From Welwitschia mirabilis (taxonomy: Eukaryota > Gnetophyta > Gnetopsida > Welwitschiales), in NCBI GenBank assembly GCA_051453625.1, contig JBOZIK010000001.1, forward strand, positions 178,459,108 to 178,523,107: a DNA stretch of 64,000 bases, read 5' to 3'. The notes under the pieces were generated by a model, which was given only the letters and a program-made list of their open reading frames with translations, did not search any database and was not told the origin of the DNA. Below, one piece after another: positions 58,560 through 64,000 of the stretch (positions are counted from its first letter, which is position 1; every line of letters starts with the position of its first letter). Both the position numbers and the translations under genes were made by a program.

Positions 58560-59700
58560 AAGAGTGCTTTACTTTAAAAAAGTGGAAAATTTTCCTACTT
58601 ATTTGGTCCTCCGTTTATAACTAAGAGAGATAAGAACTAAGATGATATCTTCTAGATTCATCCTAATAATTTACCTAAATTGCTAACAAGATTAGGCATA
58701 AGATTTCATATTATCAAAAATGAATTTCCCAAAGAATCTTTTTTAAGAAAAAAGATGTTAAAAATAAAAAGATCTCAAGAATGATTTTGATTGCCTTGGT
58801 AGTGTAGTAACTAGGAAAGTAAAAAGTGATTTGATAGAACCTAATGATAATAAAACATGATAGAAAACCTTTATTGCTATGAAAACTAAGATTCTCTTAT
58901 TTGAAAGATGGGCATAATATAGGCAGAAGGCATATCATATTATTAGAATGATGAAAGGCATATACTAATCCTTAAAAATGATGATCAAATAACATTCACC
59001 AATACCTCAAGTTTGAATAAAATCCTTTTAAGTTCACATGCTTAAATATGTCTCATCTACCATTTGGGCTACATGTGCAGGAATTTGGTTCTTTATGTGT
59101 TAGAATGGCTTTTGAGGTTAGGGGATGTTAAACTCAAAACTTTTAGTGATTAGAATTCCTCCCTAAAGTAATCACCATGTCATTAAAACAAATGATTTAC
59201 TTATATTCATGGCCTTATAGTATGCCAAGAAGAACATCCAAGATTTTAGTACCATAACCTACAAAAAGGAAGACAACTGTCCATCTAATGTATTATTAAC
59301 TTGTTTATCTCATTATTTATTATATTTTTGAATCTATACATGCTTAACTTTCTTTTTTTTTTTATTTTTGAGGTTATTTAGTAGTTTTTATCACTAGGCT
59401 GAATGATATAAGTGAACTTTACTCCTTGATAATATAGTGTGTTATAATTNNNNNNNNNNTTCCTCTACTTTTTTTTTTTGAAAATGTTTATTTAAAATAT
59501 GTAAAGCAATTTTGTTATTATTTTTCCTGTACTATTATACTTATAAACACCTTAAATGATAGGAAACAAATTAAGTGTTATACTTTATTAAAGAGAAGAC
59601 GTTGGTTGAAATACCTTTATTATATTATTTACTATAAACTATTATCTTTATTATTTTATAAAAATCATATATATTTAATAGTTTATAGAAAACATAGGAT
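58560..59700. other. AT-rich region between the two LINEs
   Basis: May contain the eroded endonuclease part of the L1-type LINE on the minus strand, but no motif is readable. A 10-N gap is at 59450-59459. Confidence 0.3.
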
Positions 59701-62700
59701 AAAATAATTTTATCTACAGTTATTATAACATTTTACACCTAGGTGGTCATAGGATAAAATAATTTCAACCTATTCATTTCCTTCGACATTTGTTGGAAAC
59801 CATGATTTTAATTTCTTAAACATTAATCCTCATTCCAAACTATTAACAAATTAGATTTTATTCAAAATATGTAGCACCTATTGTAAATCTTGCTTTGTCT
59901 TAGAAACCAACATAATACCAACCTATAAATAGCAAAAGGTTTATATAATAGTTTCCTACTTATATAAAATAATGGGATATTTCATTTATCTAAGCCTCTA
60001 ATTCATTGATAGAAGTTTTTAAAAACTAAAGGGAAGAGTACTATCTTTCTTAACGTCAATAAAACATTGAAGCATCATGATTTCTTGAGAGATGTAATTT
60101 ATGATCTAAATACACACCTATTATAAAAATTTTAAATTGTAAATCACAAAATTATTAGAGTTTTAACCTTATGTAATTATTACTAACTCTTATTTCTAAT
60201 AATTAAATTTTATTTAGATAAGGCCAAAAAATGAATGTTTTTTCATTTGAATGTTTAGTACTAATATAATACAAAAAATGATAGTGCAAAAAGCCTCCTC
60301 ATGAAATTGATTAAATTTTATTTTTCTACCCATACTAATTGTTGCTTTAATGGTAATTCCAAAGAATATTATAGAATAAACACTAATTAAAATCAATTTG
60401 TAATTATTGAAATCTGATGTACCTTCTTAAAAAATATAATAGTGTTATTGATATATTATTCTTAGTCCACCTAATTTTAATGTATATTAAGTTTTTTTTT
60501 CTTTTTATATTTTTTTTCTTTTCTTTCTCAAACTACTTTTTAAATAAGAGTCTACCTAGCTTTAAAAGTTTCCCTTATAATCCTCTGCATTTGCCATCTT
60601 TTCTAAACCTAATTTTTGGATTTCTCCATAAGTTTGCACATGGGAAAGGAATAATTTTCTAGTAGGATTTGGAATAAGTTATATTCCTTTATTATCTTAA
60701 TGAGAAATATTATATTGTATAATTTGTCTATTTTGAAGAAAATTCCAAAAATTCCTTAGTTCTTTTCTAAATAAATAGAAAAATTTGGATTATTTTTAAT
60801 TGATAAAGTATCTCTTCTTATTATGGATTAGATTCTTATAGGATTTTATTTTTTTTGTTGAACTTTTTTGGAACTTAAGAGTCATTATTTCTTCTTTGAA
60901 TTTATTTCATACTCTGTCCCTTAGATACATGTTAAATAATAGCAAATACAATTTGTAATAGATCTATGAAAGTATCCCTTATTTTTTGAACTTTAATTGA
61001 AAAACCTTGTTTTAATTTTTTTTGTTATTTTACATAAAAATATTTCTTTTATATCACTAAAAAGATGAAAATATATTAAAATTATTATATTAATAATTTT
61101 ATTTAGTGATTAATTGATTACGAAGTTTCTTTTCTGATTTAATTGAAACCTCATATCACGTCTTATAGGATTTAACCCTATAACATCAGGTTTTGGAGGC
61201 CTATATTCTATTAAACTAAGAACACTTTTCTCTTTTTAACATAGCTAAGTTAAGAGCTAATTTATGCCATGAGCTAGGCAAAATCTCATAAAGACCTTTA
61301 TGATCCTTTCCTTTGAATGAACCTTATGAGCTTCTAAAATTTCTTTGTGACTATGATCAATGCCTCAATTAGTCTTATACGTATGACCGGTTATTAGAAA
61401 AAAAAGGTTGGTGAAAAGTTTTAAATAAAGTTTTACCTAATTCAAAATACCAAATATCTAGAATACCTATTAGTGTAAGGATTAAGAAATAATACTAGAC
61501 ATGATTGAGGAACTATAAAAGTAAAAGTATCAAAGTTTGAAAATTATTTCAATCAATTCAAAACTAGAAGATCTAAGTCTTATCTTACTTTTAATAATAT
61601 TTTCCCTTATAATTCAAGATTTTACCTTGAAAAAGTATATTTCATTTAATGTCTCTTTTGTAATATATGAATCCTTAGGAGTTGTAGTTGTTAATTTGAA
61701 CATGTTCAAACCTAATTCTAGTATTTAAGTCTTCACAATTAAAGAATTTTCCTAGCTAAGAACATTTATCAATATTTGTGAAGTATTAAATTGAATATAA
61801 TAAAAGGCATTCTCTATTACATATAATAGATTCTCTTAAAGAAACATAATAGCAATCTAAGTACAAAGTAACTTTCCATTGTGTGATTTTAAGCTAGACA
61901 TATTAAGTATTCTCAATTGCATTTTCAATGTGGCTTGTAAATTAAAATAGCAAAACTTCATCTCATCTTTTGTCTCTTTTATAGGGAAAACAACTAACAT
62001 TAAAACCAATAACTAATAAAAAAGGTCCCTTATCCTTCAAAGTCTCTGTAATATTAAAAATATCTATTAAAGAGAGAAACACTACATTAACTAAGAACTT
62101 TAATTATCATAAAGTTATTCATATTGAAAACCCACAAGGAAAAGGCTAAGAAACTTATTTTATTGAATCTATAATATATATAATATATTTTGTATTTAAA
62201 TAAGTAATTTCCCCCCTAAATTATTTTACTTTTTTGGGTCTTTTAATTTCTCTGCATACTCCTTTCATGTAAGATCTTCATTTATCTAAATTTTTTCACC
62301 TTTAAGAATGCCATAATTATTCTAAAATTTTTTCATTTCTTGTGTATCTTTGAATTTAATGATGATATTCCAACGTCTATCTTTTTTACCTTGTAAGTCT
62401 CTAAAGTGGTTATTTTTAATGTGCATTTTTCATTTAATAATTATAAAATTTCTTCAATTAAATTTTCATTATTTCTTTTAAATGACAAACTATGTGAAGG
62501 TTTCCTTATTTTTGGGATGTTGATTTGAAAACTTTTCCTTATCTTTTATGTTTTTATATATAAATTTTTTTCTTTTTTACTATCAAAAAAATATTGAAAT
62601 AGTAAAATGGAGAGACTAGTATAAATATTTGACAAGATGTTAACCTATTTTAAAATGCTAAATACCTAGAAGACTCACTAGATTAATGATTAAGAAATAA

Positions 62701-63790
62701 TACTAGATATCTTTAAGGAGCTATAAAAATAAAAAAATGAGAATTTGATAAATGTTTCATTTCATTTAAAACTCAAAGATCTAATTCTTTTCAGTAAGTT
62801 TTTCCCTCTATAAATTAATATTTTACCTTATAATGATCCATCTGATTGAAAATTTATTTCATAATATGATAATTATTAACAGTCATACTTGATAATTTGG
62901 ACATGTTTATAACTAATCCTAGCATTAAAATTTCAATAATTGAATATTTTTTCTTTTGGAAAAGTTATGAATACTTGTAATTAGGTGTTAAATTGAATAA
63001 TTCCAAGACAAATTCACTTTATTCTATATATTAGCTTCTCTCAAAGCAAAATAATAGGAAGTTAAATACAAAGCAATTTTTCATTGTATGATTTTAAGAT
63101 AATCATATTAAGTATTATCATTTGCCTTGTTAATGTTAATTTATTTAATTAAGCTATTGCAAATTAAAATAGAAAAACCTCATCTCAAATTTTCTTTTCT
63201 TTTTTTTATTGGAAAAAGAAGTAATACTAAAACCAAGAACTAGTAGACATGAAGGTTCTTTATGCTTCCAAGTCTCTATAATGTTAAAACTATTAGACCT
63301 ATTAAAGAAATAAATGCCATAAAGACTAATAAATTATTTGTTATAGAATCATTTATATTTTAAAAAACTATAATTAAAAGGATAAAAATCCAACTTCATT
63401 TTATCTTTAATAAGTACAATATATTTTATATTCAAATTAGTAAATTTTTTCTTCCATTTTATTTACATGCTTCTTTCATGAAAGATCTTCATTTATTCAA
63501 ATAATTTAGAGTTGCCATAGTTATTTCAATTTTTTTTACTTTCTTGTGCATAATTGAATTCAATGATTATATCTCATGGTTTTTCATCTTTGTGACCTAG
63601 CCTATATGCTATAAAGTAGGTTTCTTTTAGAGTGTATTTTTCTTTTAATAATTGTAAAATCTCTTCAATAAAATTTTCATCCTTTCTTTTAGGATTCCTA
63701 AATATATGAAGGCTTAGGGCCTTTTCTTTCTTTTCTTTCTTTTGTTTTAGACTACTAGAAATAGCCACATCAAATAAATTTTAATTTATA
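59700..63790 (-). mobile_element. Second LINE, Jockey/CR1-like wording, decayed, with duplicated 5' part
   Basis: Reading down from 63768: an RNA-binding-like start (ENFIEEILQLLKEKYTLKE, AYRLGHKDEKP, IIIEFNYAQES). An endonuclease-like block with FNIIETWKHKE and LLVLGFSITSF follows near 63230-63295. This whole segment recurs at about 61430-62560 (FNITETLKDKG near 62060). Farther down, FHEEAFCTIIFCIILVL and KKHSFFGLI (60214-60330) resemble the GFRxxxST...FIDFKKAFD part of reverse transcriptase, DVKKDSTLPFSF (about 60023-60057) the GVRQGCxLSPxLF part, and MLVSKTKQDLQ (about 59880-59920) the segment after the YADD box. Stops are frequent. Family assignment is by fragments only. Confidence 0.6.
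61430..63770. repeat. Tandem direct repeat, about 1.2-kb unit
   Basis: Unit 1 (about 61430-62560) and unit 2 (about 62630-63770) align over their lengths. Shared landmarks are GATTAAGAAATAATACTAGA (61482; 62688), TTAATTTGGACATG-like stretches, CATTGTGTGATTTTAAG, TTAAAACCAAGAACTAGTAG-like stretches, and AAAGATCTTCATTTAT. Divergence is considerable (roughly 20-25 percent by eye), so the duplication is old. Confidence 0.8.
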
Positions 63791-64000
63791 TGTGTTAATT
63801 CAGATTTTACATTTAATTTAATTATCTTTTAGAAAAACCTCCTTGTCTTAATTATCCATATGATTTGAAAAAAGTTAATGAAATGGAATCATTAACCATG
63901 GTTTTCATGTGTTTTATTTTTATGGACATTGTTGCACCGCCAACTTAAGTGTATTTGATAGTGTATTTTGAGTTGTTTTGCAGATAAACTAACAGATAAA

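Larger units (their letters stand above)
53900..58560 (-). mobile_element. L1-type LINE, decayed, split by an LTR element
   Basis: The minus-strand reverse transcriptase is clear at 57300-58420: KDEKSLGIDDLSIKFFK (near 58310), SLGNGLNTSMIKLLSKPEDM, HLISKE, a degraded KIDFxKAYD block (LIKFGFFDMCNKIN), HLLIGSKLYYNQFAHDTFVI (the FADD-type catalytic box, near 57635), and FTFLGKPFNSIDTP near 57440. The 3' side resumes beyond the inserted LTR element at 54571 and reads SVNRKSFL, EIYSIHNRG, FKWIGRSLKGEKA (near 54340), typical of the plant L1 ORF2 C terminus. Many stops. Ends are approximate and no poly-A tail was identified. Confidence 0.8.

Overview
The window looks like intergenic, transposon-filled DNA from a large plant nuclear genome. 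It is very AT-rich and strongly CpG-poor. It carries Ty1/copia elements, Mutator-like (MULE) DNA transposons with long terminal inverted repeats, LINEs, and the decayed 5' part of a plant cell-wall gene (xyloglucan endotransglucosylase/hydrolase, XTH). Extreme AT richness with CpG erosion would suit a low-GC gymnosperm such as Welwitschia, but that is a guess from composition. I see no bacterial-type operon, CRISPR array, rRNA or tRNA. Almost every open frame is a fragment of an eroded element or a chance frame in AT-rich DNA.

Layout: (1) 1-583 is the minus-strand 5' part of an XTH gene running off the left edge, with a frame break, a stop and a 34-bp GT-AG interval. (2) 1317-11530 is MULE copy A, with TIRs of roughly 0.8-1.1 kb and a multi-exon plus-strand transposase (MULE catalytic domain, SWIM zinc finger, and an unfamiliar C-terminal module). 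(3) 11531-16513 is flanking unit R1, ending in a decayed gene-like segment. (4) 16514-35520 is MULE copy B. Its left TIR is split by an 8-kb copia element (Copia-1, 16635-24658, LTRs of about 1.5 kb, TSD CCATG/CCATA). (5) 35521-39194 plus 48524-50027 is flanking unit R2, the paralogue of R1. It is interrupted by a second copia element on the minus strand (Copia-2, 39195-43933), followed by an unusual tandem array (43934-48523) of gag-plus-LTR units containing captured pieces of the neighbouring gene-like segment. (6) Near 50016-50028 the R unit meets a third R start (to about 50160) with no MULE between them, i.e. an empty insertion site. (7) 50165-50720 is an eroded acidic coding remnant of unknown identity. 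(8) About 53900-58560 is a minus-strand L1-type LINE split by a 2.7-kb LTR element (54572-57290) with a perfect TGATC duplication. (9) About 59700-63790 is a second minus-strand LINE whose 5' part is duplicated in tandem and whose reverse transcriptase resembles the Jockey/CR1 style more than usual plant L1.

The history can be read as layers. A roughly 15-kb segment (MULE plus R) was tandemly duplicated. Copia-1 then entered MULE B, and Copia-2 entered R2 and was locally amplified. CpG-to-TpG/CpA decay has affected most of the window. It has spared the XTH segment (1-580) and the gene-like island (49100-50160), whose decayed paralogue (15640-16513) provides a direct before/after comparison.

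Runs of N interrupt the sequence at 14248-14347, 19153-19599, 19856-20327, 21155-21641, 27771-27780, 35602-35701, 35934-36089, 37324-37428, 45113-45466, 52728-52827, 56858-56950, 57199-57209 and 59450-59459. No protein in this window appears intact.
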